DNA of 64,000 nucleotides. It comes from Ceratopteris richardii (taxonomy: Eukaryota; Streptophyta; Polypodiopsida; Polypodiales; Pteridaceae). Under the pieces are notes generated by a model. The model ran no database searches. It was not told the DNA's origin and saw nothing but the letters and a program-made list of their open reading frames with translations. Shown here piece after piece: positions 49,001 through 58,013 of the stretch (position 1 is the first letter of the stretch; each line of letters starts with the position of its first letter). A program made the position numbers and the translations under genes. The stretch is taken from contig CM035432.1 of the NCBI GenBank assembly GCA_020310875.1, positions 94,880,467 through 94,944,466 of the forward strand. The letters are read 5' to 3'.

Positions 49001-50276
49001 AAATGACTACTGTTCGTAGTAGCTATGTACTTGCAGCTTATCATGGTTGGAATGTACATCAGTTGGATATCAAAACAACATTTCTGAATGGTGTGCTGCA
49101 TGAAGAAGTGTATGTTTTTCAGCCCCGTGGCTTTGTGCAAAAAGGGCATGAGAACTAGGTGTGTAGGTTAAAGAATGCATTATATGGTTTAAGGCAAGCA
49201 CCATGTGCTTGGTATGAAAAGATACTTGCCTATCTGATTGCACATGGTTTTGAGAAGAGTCCAACTGAAAGCACCTTATATGTTAAGCGTGCTAATGATG
49301 TTCTTCTGATCATTGTGGTTTATGTTGATGACATGCTGCTCACTAGTCCTCATGACATGCATATTGCTGATTTTAAGGCTTATTTGCATGCCTCATTTGA
49401 GATGTCTTATTTGTGGCATTTTCATCACTATTTGGGCATTCAGTTTATGCAAGTTGATGGTGAAATGGCTTTGTGTCAAACGAAATATATTGACACATTA
49501 TTGTAGTGTTTTGGCCTTGAAGACTGTAAGCCTATTGCCACTCCTATGGAGACATGTTTATGATTGAGTCTTCATGATGTTGGAGATGCATTTAATGCTG
49601 TTCTCTATCAGCACGCTGTTGGATGCTTGATTTACATATGCATTAGTAGGCTAGATATTCAGTTTGCAGTTTCATAGATGAGCATGTTTATGCATTGCCC
49701 AAGAGTCAAGCATTGGTAGGCAGTTAAGCGCATCTTTACTACTTGAGTGGTACCCGACTACTTAGGTTGTTTTATCCCAAGGGGGGATCACTACCTCCAG
49801 ATTTGCATGCTTTTTCTAACTTTGACTTGGCTCGTTGCTATGACACTCGTGTGTCCACCAATGGTTTTTGCTTCATGCTTGGTAGCTCATGCATATCCTG
49901 GTTGAGCAAGAAGCAGCCTACTGTGGCCACTTCTAGCTGTGGGGCTGAGTATAGGATAGCTTTCACAGTGACTGTTGAGTGTGTGTGGATCAGATGCCTT
50001 ATGGCTGATTTGGGTGTTGGTTAGTCTTCTGCCACCACCATCTTCACTAATAGTTAGAGCGCGTTGGCAATTGTGAGAATCCTTGTTTTCCATGCTCACA
50101 CTAAGCACATTGAGGTGCATTATCATTATGTGAGGGAGAGGTTCTCTGCTAGGGAGATTAGCTTGGCATATGTACCCATGCAGGAGAACATTGAAGAACT
50201 TTTCACAAAGGCTCTACCTAGGGAGAAGTTTGATGCTTTCTGCAAAGCTTTGGGCTTACTTCCTTTTGTGGAGTGA
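46046..50276 (+). pseudogene. Element D gag-pol remnant
   Basis: Gag starts near 46046 with FCMLAVEDKLDGTKYPL and includes DLPDSYQSFASTLDLMMKGH (about 46590-46650). The zinc knuckle CKYCKGNDHIIKNC is near 46872-46913; the protease context WYFDSGVTKHTTS near 47095-47130; the GAG-pre-integrase HHCC block about 47500-47650; integrase core about 47700-48010 with HSDVCGP and QQNGVAE; reverse transcriptase about 48810-49560 with YVDDMLL; RNase H about 49740-50270 with TKHIEVHYHYVRERF. Broken by many changes. Confidence 0.88.
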
Positions 50277-50305
50277 TTTCTACATAGCTTGGCACTCCGA
50301 GGGGG

Positions 50306-50536
50306 TATTTTTTGATATATTTAGGTAGTGATGTGTGTGAACATACTAGGATCATCTGGGTACTTTTTTCCCTCTTTAGGAGGTTTTTTTCCCCCGTCTT
50401 GTATATATGCCTATTGCCCTAATGGGCTACTTATCTTTGTACATTCTCTAGTAATACATTCAGTGTTGTGTGTTGTGCTCCAAGCTTCTTCCTCTTCCTT
50501 GTATTGTTCGCATGCTTTCATAGACGTCTAACTCCA
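50306..50536 (+). repeat. Element D 3' LTR
   Basis: About 230 bp, beginning just after GAGGGGGTATT and ending near CTAACTCCAA. The interior TTGATATATTTAGGTAGTGA matches the 5' copy; the extreme ends have drifted, so the boundary is good to a few bases. Confidence 0.82.
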
Positions 50537-51325
50537 ATAATATTATAAGGGAGGGGAAACTTTTTAGGCTCTAAGGGATTCCTATGGGGCTTAATGTCAC
50601 CCTTGAATAGAGATGGAAGTGGGTTCTTCATAAATTCCGATCCAAGATCTTTAGTTGGTATAACTATCAAAGCTCCCTCTCACATAGGTCTTTTGTGCTT
50701 AATAAATACATCATGCCTTGTTTGAATTATTTCCCTTCTTGTTGGCTTCCATCTCGTAAGCAACTTGATCAGAATATTTGTTAAGCAAAAAAATCTATTG
50801 GGGCGGACATAATCAAATCCAAAAGTGCACCAAGGTTTCTTAGGAGATTTGTTATCTGCCCAAAAAGGAAGGTGGTTTGGGTATTTGTTGTCCAATTAAA
50901 ATGGCTAAGAATCTGGTGGCCACATGGATCCACATATGTGTTTCTTCTACAGATTTATGGTCTATTCTTATTAAACAAAAAACGAAACATTTTTACATGC
51001 AGGGATACAAGTCCTAGACTAGGTCCAACCTTTGGGACATAATGATTTCTCCTCAAAGTTACTATCCTGTTGGAAGCTCTTTCATCACTAGAATCTAGAA
51101 ACTCTGGATGAAGGTGAAAAGTGAATTCACACCTCATTGAATTATGTTGACTAACAAGAACTTTATTTTGCAAGAATCACCTTGTGTAGTATGGCTTCCT
51201 TACTAGGCTAAAATTCCTCTAGACATTAAAGAGCATAAATGTAGCAAGGCTGGGTTTTTTTCCTGGGAAAACTTCATGGAACAAGATAACCCTCTCATTG
51301 ATGATCTCATTAATAGACGTACTAA
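50537..51325 (+). pseudogene. LINE reverse transcriptase, piece 2 of 3
   Basis: Continues the LINE ORF2 in the same frame as the end of piece 1. The region after the RT palm reads GIPMGLNVTLE, WKWVLHKFRSKIFSWYNYQ and MPCLNYFPSCWLPS, a familiar plant LINE layout (LGxPLG, RWxxVLxK, LPSYxMSxxxLP-type). Several stops and at least one frame change follow beyond about 50900. It ends at 51323-51325 with TAA, the target site of the CACTA insertion. Outside this context the fragment would be hard to assign, but frame and wording fit piece 1 well. Confidence 0.8.
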
Positions 51326-51399
51326 TACTGCAACAATTCCATTGTATATCGAGGTTTTTATTGAGGAAATTGAACGGGTGCATTTTTGCCTCGACATCG

Positions 51400-51600
51400 G
51401 TGTAGGTGTCAGTATGCGCATCGGAATTAAAGCGCCGGTATAGGCATTTGGTATAATCGTCGGCATGAGAATCCGTATAATCGTCGGTATGAGTGTCGCT
51501 AATACCAACGCTCATATCGACGATTATAGCGATGCATGTGTTGGGCATACCATCGCATACACCGATGCTCGTTGGGTGTACCGACGCTTACTCTGATGAC
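51400..51600. repeat. CACTA left subterminal repeats
   Basis: A dozen or so copies of GTCGGTAT-like and ACCGACGC-like 8-10-mers in both orientations, for example at about 51448, 51483, 51565 and 51580. They mirror those in 54810-55055. Confidence 0.75.
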
Positions 51601-51794
51601 CCTATATGATGCTTTTACAGAATGTGGCAAAGCATTGCCATATAAAAATCAAATGCAAAAATTTGCTGCACCACTGCCATACACATGCACAGAATGTTCC
51701 ATATCAATAGTCCTGCAACAAAGAACATTCATGAAATGAGATAAATTCATATAAGATATACAAACAAAAAGTAAAAAACAAGTTTATAAATTCA

Positions 51795-53070
51795 TCACCT
51801 CATCACAAATGCTCCCATGAAATGACTGCACCACATCCCTCCAAGTCCTCCAATAGTGCACTCAATCCATGATGATATCCATAAGCCTCCTCCATTCGTG
51901 TTGGAGGACGACCCATTGCCAGCTCCTACAACAAATATACAAAACATTAGAGGAACATACACGACAAGCTTAACAAAAACAATTTCAATAAACCAAATGG
52001 TACTTAGAAACTCGTGATGCATCGTGTCATATCTGCCACTGCCCAAATGTGACGGTCCAATCGTATCTAAACACATGGCTACGACATCTCACTGCTGGCG
52101 ATTTCGGTCAGGAGTTTGCTACTGCTCATCGTGAATCATATCCCACTCCTCAACATCTAACCATGCATGCTTTAGTAAGCATGTTCTCAAAGCATCACGA
52201 GCCTCGGATCATCGATGGGACATAACTTCATATGCGGTGTGCAAAATCCACTCTGAACTGACACGAGGCTGCCCATGTGCTGGCTGGAACTCTTGATAAT
52301 TCCTCTCTATGATATAATTCTTATGATCTTTATCTTGTTCACTCCATTTCAACATGATACAGTCTCCAAACTGTAAATAGCAAAGCTATCGTATACGCTG
52401 ATGAATTGCTTTTCTAGTCGCATCCATTACCAAAGCTCCATCTCGGTACCTATACACCTTAGAGTCATCATGATCATGAGCACCCCAAGGTGTACATGGT
52501 GTTCCACGTAGTGTACCACATGGTGTACCACGTGGTGTACCACGTGGTGTACCTACATATGAGGTACTCGTTCTAGGAGTAGAAGTGGGCGACACATGTG
52601 TCATACTGAATCCACAACAGCCGCCTTCTCAAGACCTACCTGTAGATCCACTACTAGAACCTCCTGTTCCAGAGCGTGACCTTGACCTATGAGACGAGCC
52701 AACACCTGTATCACACTGAGGTGTCCCATGTCCATGTCTACTACTAGAGCCAGTTGGGGATGGCTGAAAAGATGGTCGTGGTGGATTCATAAAGCTAGGA
52801 GACATACCTCCGACGAGAGTAGCACCACCTGTAGGAGTGATGCTAGTAGGAGTGACACCGGCAGGAGTGACACCGATGGGAGTGATGCTACTAGGAGTGA
52901 GACCGGCAGGAGTGAGACCGACAAGAGTGAGGCCAGAGGGAGTGCTACCCCGATCCATACTCTGATGCAGCAACCATATATGCAGGAGGTACCTGAGAGA
53001 TGAACTCTAAGAATTGCTCCTCTGTCATGGAACATGGAGTGACTGGAGGAGTGTCTCCCATCATGCTTTA
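51795..53070 (-). pseudogene. TNPA-like second gene of the CACTA element
   Basis: A leftward gene, read from several open stretches. It starts with a Ser/Thr/Pro-rich region of TP pentapeptide repeats (52973-52629), then TP/G-rich repeats (52604-52500), then a folded-looking part: SKVYRYRDGALVMD (about 52470-52420), QFGDCIMLKWSEQDKDHKNY (about 52370-52310), an EEWDMIHDE block (about 52160-52130) and SHLGSGRYDTMHHEF (about 52050-52010), then ELAMGRPPTRMEEAYGYHHG past about 51925. A 78-bp GT...AG segment at 51926-52003 may be an intron. The last parts match the Ptta/En/Spm plant transposase C-terminus pattern (W...C.., HxxGSxSF, GRPPT). It is probably the DNA-binding partner of the transposase. 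Stops and frame changes lie between the stretches. Confidence 0.55.
52820..52945. repeat. 15-bp repeats coding TP pentapeptides
   Basis: Eight or so units of 15 bp built on GGAGTGACACCGGCA/GGAGTGATGCTAGTA, in frame in the minus-strand gene to give a repeating x-T-P-x-x pentapeptide such as GVTPAGVTPT. A second small array, GGTGTACCAC, lies at about 52490-52550 and codes TPRG-type repeats. Confidence 0.85.
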
Positions 53071-53186
53071 TAACAAAAGAAATCCAATAATTAGCATATG
53101 ATAATAAAGGTAATATAGAAAAATGGTAGCGTACAAAAGAACCGAGCAAAAAAAATAAAAAAAATTAGTCTGTACAAGTGTTTGAT

Positions 53187-54760
53187 TCAAAACTCCTCTA
53201 TTTTAGCATCCTCTTGGAGATCCGATGCACAGAGAATATCTATCTCTACATTGACGACTTCTAAATCACTTGGTATGCTAGACTCTTCTTGATCATCATC
53301 TATTGCTTCATCTTTTATTTCTCCTTCTTCAAGGACCTCATCTTCTTGAACAATGAGATTCTCTTCCTCCTCGACAATCGAATGCATTTTAAAGTCCTCT
53401 ATAGATGGACTTTCTTCTACATCTATGTGCTCAAAAATTTATCTACTACGTGGGGAGACTTGTAAAACAAATAGCCTCTCTCGTTCTTTCAAATCTAGTA
53501 TAAAAACAACTTGCTCACAGTGTTTGGGAACTACAAATGCATCTCTTTCATCTGTCCATAATTTTGTGGAGTCAACTTGAAGCAAACCACTTTTATGCCG
53601 CCTCACTGTTGCCTTTCTTCCAAAGGTGACTACTTTGAACCATTTCACATCAAAGACAAAGTAATCAAACTTCCTAAAGGATAGTTTCAAGATATCTTGA
53701 ATCACTCCAGAATAATCTAGATGGCCTTCTTGAGCATTATCATCTCTTGCACTCACTCTACTTTTTTGCAAAAAGTTCATCATCACCCCACTATCAAAAG
53801 TAGACCTATTTTTATCCATTCGTGCGATCCGAAAGTATCGTCTATGAGACCATAGTGCACCGTATTTAGTATACTCCCAATCACATCCCTTTAATACGAG
53901 TTCTTCGTCTTCTTTAGAGATATTCTTCGCCTACTACCTTTGCTTGTGAAACCGCTCTATCTAGCCATCTGCTCGTTGGAAAAGGTGGAAGAGGTTAAAG
54001 ACTTTCTGGAAGGTGCAAAAATTGAGTGAAATGATTCCTTCCAAACTAAGCTCTTTCATTTGCGTTGGTCTCCTTGGCAAGCTCATACTTTTTTAACCAC
54101 TTCTGCATAGGCTCAAAATTAACTCTCCAAAACTTCATTGCCTTCTCTCTGAAAGCTGCATCCATTTTTCTTTGCAACCTTTTACCTTGTGGTTCATTGC
54201 CGATGAGACAAACATCTTCATCATTGCTCCATAAGCGAGGCATTTTTGGATCTGACATACGTAGAAACTCAGTTATGAATACAAGAGACTCTTGTACGAG
54301 CCATCCCTCTGCCATGCTACCCTCTTGACGTGCTCTCTGTCGAACAAACCCTTTTAATGTCTTCATAAAGTGCTCTAAGAAGAGCATCCACCGACTATGG
54401 AAAGCTCCTGATATTGCAACTTCATCTACCACATGAACCAATAAATGAAGCTCAATAGTGAGAATACTTTGGGAAAGTATCTCTACCATACAAATAGCCT
54501 AGATAGCATTGAGTTTCGCACTCTCTTTGCTATCTCTATTTATCTCTTTAGAAGACGTCCACCATACTAAGGAAATAATTTTATAAATGGTTGTTCGCAC
54601 ATCCTCTGAAAGACAATCTTTTATGGCTATAGGGAGCACAATATGTAAAAACTTGTGCCAATCATGAGCCGTGAGCCCTCCAAGATCCTCGTTTTGTGAA
54701 AGCAGTCTTTAGACACCTCATGAATCTACTAGGTGTCCGAAACTCTGAAATTATTTTCTT
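53187..54760 (-). pseudogene. TNP2-type transposase, C-terminal part
   Basis: Leftward. About 54690-54046 is a DUF4218-type domain: LGGLTAHDWHKFLHIVLPIA, then HLLVHVVDEVAISGAFHSRW and GFVRQRARQEGSMAEGW (about 54350-54290). After a gap, 53819-53439 is a DUF4216-type domain with YSGVIQDILKL, FDVKWFKV and FVVPKHCEQVVFILD, ending in an acidic tail (53387-53187, EEEENLIVQEDEVLEEGE). These are the two domains that follow the catalytic transposase in CACTA TNP2 proteins. The catalytic (Transposase_21) domain that should precede them is missing: the subterminal repeats begin within 100 bases upstream. One stop interrupts the DUF4218 part near its start, and the frame changes between the two domains. 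Confidence 0.75.
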
Positions 54761-54809
54761 CACTTGTTACTCTTCCATCTTGCAAAGACCTTTGAGTTTT
54801 GCTCTCCGG

Positions 54810-55055
54810 TTATCGGTATGTTTAAAATACGGCCTCGTATACCCATCGGTATGGGCGTCGGTAGTTTCTAGCAAATTATCGATGCTTATACAGACACTTC
54901 TACAGACGCTTATACCGACGATTGCAAGACATCCTGATGATCCATTTTAAATGGTCATACCGAGAGTCACTTGACCGTCGCTATGCTTAAGTGGACTTTT
55001 CCAACGTTTATATTGGCATGAGGAGTGACCGTGGGTATAGGTAGCGTCGGTATGC
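54810..55055. repeat. CACTA right subterminal repeats
   Basis: Motifs ATCGGTATG, GGGCGTCGGTAG, GACGCTTATACCGACG and GCGTCGGTATG, interspersed to within about 20 bases of the terminal TGTAGTG. Confidence 0.8.
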
Positions 55056-55076
55056 CCCTCATATGTTGTAGTGTAA

Positions 55077-55945
55077 CATCTCCTCTGCTTGTAAACATGT
55101 GTTGAGGCAAAGAAGGAACATGCTAAGTGCCAAGTTGAGGAACTCTTGTGACAAGATCATCACAATGAAAGATCACAATGAAAGAAGTGATTACTGCCAT
55201 CCTGAAGAAGTTCAAAAATTCCAAAGGGCCTATTGAGATCTTAACAAAAGATAGAACCTGAGCTGGTCATCCTCCCACTGGAGATAGAAATTCCAAAGCA
55301 TTTGGGTCTTCCCTAAGAGTAATAAGCATTCATTGTTGCAATGGCTAATACTGCACAATGGCCTCTTGATTGGCACAAGAATCAGAGAGTTTAAACCTAA
55401 TAAAGGTCTTTGTATACATTGTGGCAGGGTGGAGGATTTACCCCATTTGTCTATGAATTGTTATGTGGCCAAGTCTCATTGAAAAGTCATCAGTAGAGCC
55501 ATCTCCTATAGAAATGTAGGACCTCTTTCCTCTGTGGAAATTTTATTTGGATGCTTTGTTGATATGGATGTTGTCCTTTGGAACTTATGGAGAGGTTCTA
55601 TCCTCTAGACCATATGGAGGAGCAGGTATGCCTGTATACATCATCAAAACTTAAACCTCAAAGCTTCACTTCTTGTACTACATAAAGAGTAATATATTAC
55701 TAGATCTAATTGTATAAAAGCTATCAGGGATGCTCTCGAGGATTGCTTAACCAAAAATGAAATTGTTTCCTCCCTTACACCAGATTGAAAAATTTGATGC
55801 TTGACTTGTATTGCCCTAAAAGGCTTCTCATGTTGTGTAATCTTTAGCTTGTCTTGGCTTAGCAGATGGACTGCACATCCTGCCCCATGTATAGTTTATA
55901 CTCTTCATTAATTTAATCTTTCTTTCTTGTTGTCTCTCTAAAAAA
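55077..55945 (+). pseudogene. LINE 3' end, piece 3 of 3
   Basis: LINE ORF2 C-terminus. About 55330-55480 reads LLQWLILHNGLLIGTRI and then KGLCIHCGRVEDLPHLSMNC, the C-x2-C...H-x4-C zinc-binding block (zf-RVT type) at the end of plant LINE ORF2. The 3' UTR-like part follows, and CTCTCTAAAAAAA at 55936-55945 may be the remains of the A tail. Frame changes lie between this part and piece 2, besides the CACTA. No downstream copy of the LINE target site was identified. Confidence 0.75.
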
Positions 55946-56095
55946 ATACACTATGTGAGAACGTTGAACCTTTTCCTTTCCTCAAAACAAGAAGATAACT
56001 TCCCCGTCTTCCGTAAGCATCAGAGATCTCTGTGACAAATGAGCTGGAGCATTGAATGTGTCCTACAATTATGCTAGCAAGAAATACAAGGATTC
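55946..56095. other. Spacer with SINE target site
   Basis: AT-rich, no gene. Its last 17 bases (56079-56095, AAGAAATACAAGGATTC) are the left half of the SINE's target duplication. Confidence 0.7.
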
Positions 56096-56413
56096 GTCCC
56101 AGTTTGTTGGCCTAGTGGTTGGGCCTCTCACCTCTTGAGGCGGGGGCGAGGGTTCAACCCCTCGCAGCAACATGTAAGGGACATATGAATCTTGGAAAGC
56201 TGTTGTATGTGGCTATTGGCCACCGTTTGTCCATCCCTGCGGTAGTTGTGACTGCCGTTTAACCTAGTCTTGTAAACCCCTGTTCTTGTGAGATAAGGGG
56301 GGTCCCATGGGTACTATGCCTTTCCTTGTACAGTTGTAATTTCAAAGTTAAAGTCCGGGGGAGTAGGTCTAGCCGAACCTCCATTTAAAAAAAAAATAAA
56401 ATAAAATAAAAAA
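56096..56413 (+). mobile_element. tRNA-derived SINE
   Basis: 318 bp flanked by a perfect 17-bp duplication, AAGAAATACAAGGATTC (56079-56095 and 56414-56430). The 5' head is tRNA-like, with an A box TGGCCTAGTGGTTGG (56108-56122) and a B box GGTTCAACCCC (56151-56161), the RNA polymerase III internal promoter. An unrelated body follows, and the 3' end is an A-rich tail (from about 56384, AAAAATAAAATAAAAT). SINEs have no protein and are copied by a LINE's reverse transcriptase. The box wording (CCTAGTGGTT) is like plant Au-type SINEs, but those end in T, so it is a different or derived family. It looks complete. Confidence 0.9.
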
Positions 56414-56430
56414 AAGAAATACAAGGATTC

Positions 56431-57093
56431 CTTTTAACAAAACTAAACAAAAATCCGTTTTTTATCTAAAAATAATTCCCAAATTCCGAAGTCATTTTAC
56501 GACAAGAAGGGGGAGTAATCTCGACTCTCAATACAAACTCATTGATGCAAAACTGTAGTACACAAACATCGGAGTTTACGAAAATATTTGAGGCGGCTTG
56601 ATGCAGTTCTAATTGAGTACACTTAGAATGTGAGGTAATGTAAGTAAATTACTCACAACAGTATAATTAACGTAGACTAATGGAATGGTGGATTCTTGGA
56701 TTTCAATATAATTATGCAGAAGGATGCACACGAATAGAGATTCATTTGCAAGCTTTTATACAAGTGGAAACCCTAAACTTTTAATATATTAAAATTGTAA
56801 TGTGAACATTACTTATTTTGGAGGTTGAAGGGATTCATGGTTTCGTGTAAGTTTTTCTCACAACCCCGGTACAGATGTAACATTACCTCACTTCTTTAAC
56901 ATGTTCTTGTGGTCTTCACGAAAAGAAAACAAAAACAAAGAAAATCATGAGCTACAATAGCAAGTAAGACAAAGGACTTGGGATAGGTGTCATCGCCCTC
57001 AAAGCTGGCCGAAACGATGGCCTACAATATTCAATGCTATCCGTGTAGGATTCAAGAAGTCAAAGTTGAAACTTGAAAGTAGGTACAAGGAAC
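56431..57093. other. Spacer between SINE and hAT end
   Basis: About 0.66 kb, AT-rich. No open frame of note, no repeat structure and no RNA gene recognised. Confidence 0.5.
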
Positions 57094-57760
57094 CAGTGTT
57101 ACATTTTGACGGCCGTTTTGCCCGTATTGTATGGTCTAGGCCGTATTTAACAACTATATTATGAATTTAACCTTTAGGGATGAAGTGGGAAATTTCTCAC
57201 GTCCCGCCAAAATGCCTGGAGAAATATTTACTTGTCTGTAAAAGTGACGGGCAGTTCACACATTTGCCTGTCACTTATAATACAAACAAAGTATCATGTA
57301 TGGACTCTGTTACTCTGTATAGTGTATACGGCCCATGGGTAACGGGCCACAGCAGTGGGCAGTGGGCACTTACGCCACAGGCTATAGCTTGTAGCCCACG
57401 TTTAGGGCTTATCGCGATTTGCAGCCTACAGGTTTGGAGTCTGGACAGACTCGTCACTCGACTATGGACTATGGAGTCTGGATTTTGGCGCCGCGCACGT
57501 ATAGGTATTAGGGTTTTATCGATTCTCTTCAGTGGCCACTGCAATGGCGAGGTGCAAGGACTATATGAGGATGATGCAGCCTGCACCGTGCACGCACGAC
57601 TCCCTCCACGCTCCAGTTCTTCGTGAATCGTGAAGCGTCCTGAGTATGTAGTGAGTCGTGATAGTTCTCAGATTTCAGACTCCAGTCTCCAAGCAGCAAG
57701 CTCTAAGACTCAAGCTCTCGTCACTCGTGAGTCATTGGGATTCATCATTGTTAGTGTGTC

Positions 57761-57788
57761 ACTCTTCGTGAATCGTGACACGAAGAGT
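57761..57788. repeat. Perfect 10-bp hairpin
   Basis: ACTCTTCGTG (57761-57770), loop AATCGTGA, then CACGAAGAGT (57779-57788). The left arm plus loop repeats a word also seen at 57618-57632. Confidence 0.85.
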
Positions 57789-57848
57789 CTTGCTTGAGAA
57801 GAAACTACATGCACAGTAGCCTACACTCGGTCGATCTCATGCACCAGC

Positions 57849-58013
57849 AAAGTTTCCATGGCTATGCCACATATTTGTTGAAGGTAATAGTATAATGAAA
57901 TGTGAGTATTGTGAGAGGTATGCGTTGCCAGGTCCATTTGGAACAAGAAGTGGATGCGTCAATATTCAACATGATTCATTGGTAACTCATGTTGCATCTT
58001 CATCGCATAAGCG
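57849..58013 (+). pseudogene. Zinc-finger exon of a hAT-type transposase, cut by L
   Basis: The plus strand reads AKFPWLCHIFVEGNSIMKCE then YCERYALPGPFGTRSGCVN, IQHDSLVTHVASSSHK, without a stop up to the edge of L. Pattern: W-L, C-x2-C, F-G-T...G-C-x-N-I/F, then L-x-x-H-x5-H. This is the zinc finger (C2H2-like, TTF/BED class) at the start of many hAT-derived transposases and their domesticated relatives, which binds the element ends. The exon start is not certain; no ATG or acceptor was confirmed. It could instead be a host zinc-finger gene, but the hAT-like end 750 bp upstream favours the transposon. Confidence 0.6.

Larger units (their letters stand above)
45452..50536 (+). mobile_element. 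Copia LTR retrotransposon D (broken)
   Basis: A plus-strand Copia with short (about 230 bp) LTRs, the reference copy of the D family in this window. It lies inside the LINE; the pentamer TAATA occurs at 45447-45451 and again at 50537-50541, consistent with a target duplication. A primer site ATTGGAATCGGAGC follows the 5' LTR, and the polypurine tract GAGGGGGTATT precedes the 3' LTR. Gag to RNase H are present in order. The LTRs differ at roughly one site in nine by eye, so it is among the older copies. Broken by many changes. Confidence 0.9.
51326..55073 (-). mobile_element. CACTA (En/Spm) DNA transposon
   Basis: A 3748-bp element in the LINE, with the 3-bp duplication TAA on each side (51323-51325 and 55074-55076). 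The right end is TGTTGTAGTG, the inverse of CACTACAACA; the left end TACTGCAACA matches it at 8 of 10. Both subterminal regions (51400-51590 and 54800-55060) are packed with CGTCGGTAT/ACCGACGCTTAT repeats, typical of CACTA elements, where the element's DNA-binding protein attaches. Coding runs leftward: a partial TNP2-type transposase and a second TNPA-like gene. The catalytic transposase domain is absent, so it looks internally deleted and non-autonomous. Confidence 0.88.
57094..58013 (+). mobile_element. 5' end of a hAT-like DNA transposon
   Basis: Starts CAGTGTTACATTTTGACGG (57094), the CAGTG-type terminal sequence of hAT elements, followed by GGCCGTTTTGCCCGTATTG and GGCCGTATTT subterminal words. 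The next 700 bp is GC-richer than the surroundings and carries several GTGARTCGTGA words (about 57625, 57651, 57768). It ends with the zinc-finger exon listed separately and is cut at 58013 by element L. The other hAT end would lie beyond the window. The 8-bp target duplication therefore cannot be tested. Confidence 0.55.

Noticed and set aside
57180-57626. 148-codon plus-strand frame upstream of the zinc-finger exon
   Set aside because: Composition is irregular, no motif is visible, and the opposite strand is also open; more likely hAT 5' noncoding sequence.
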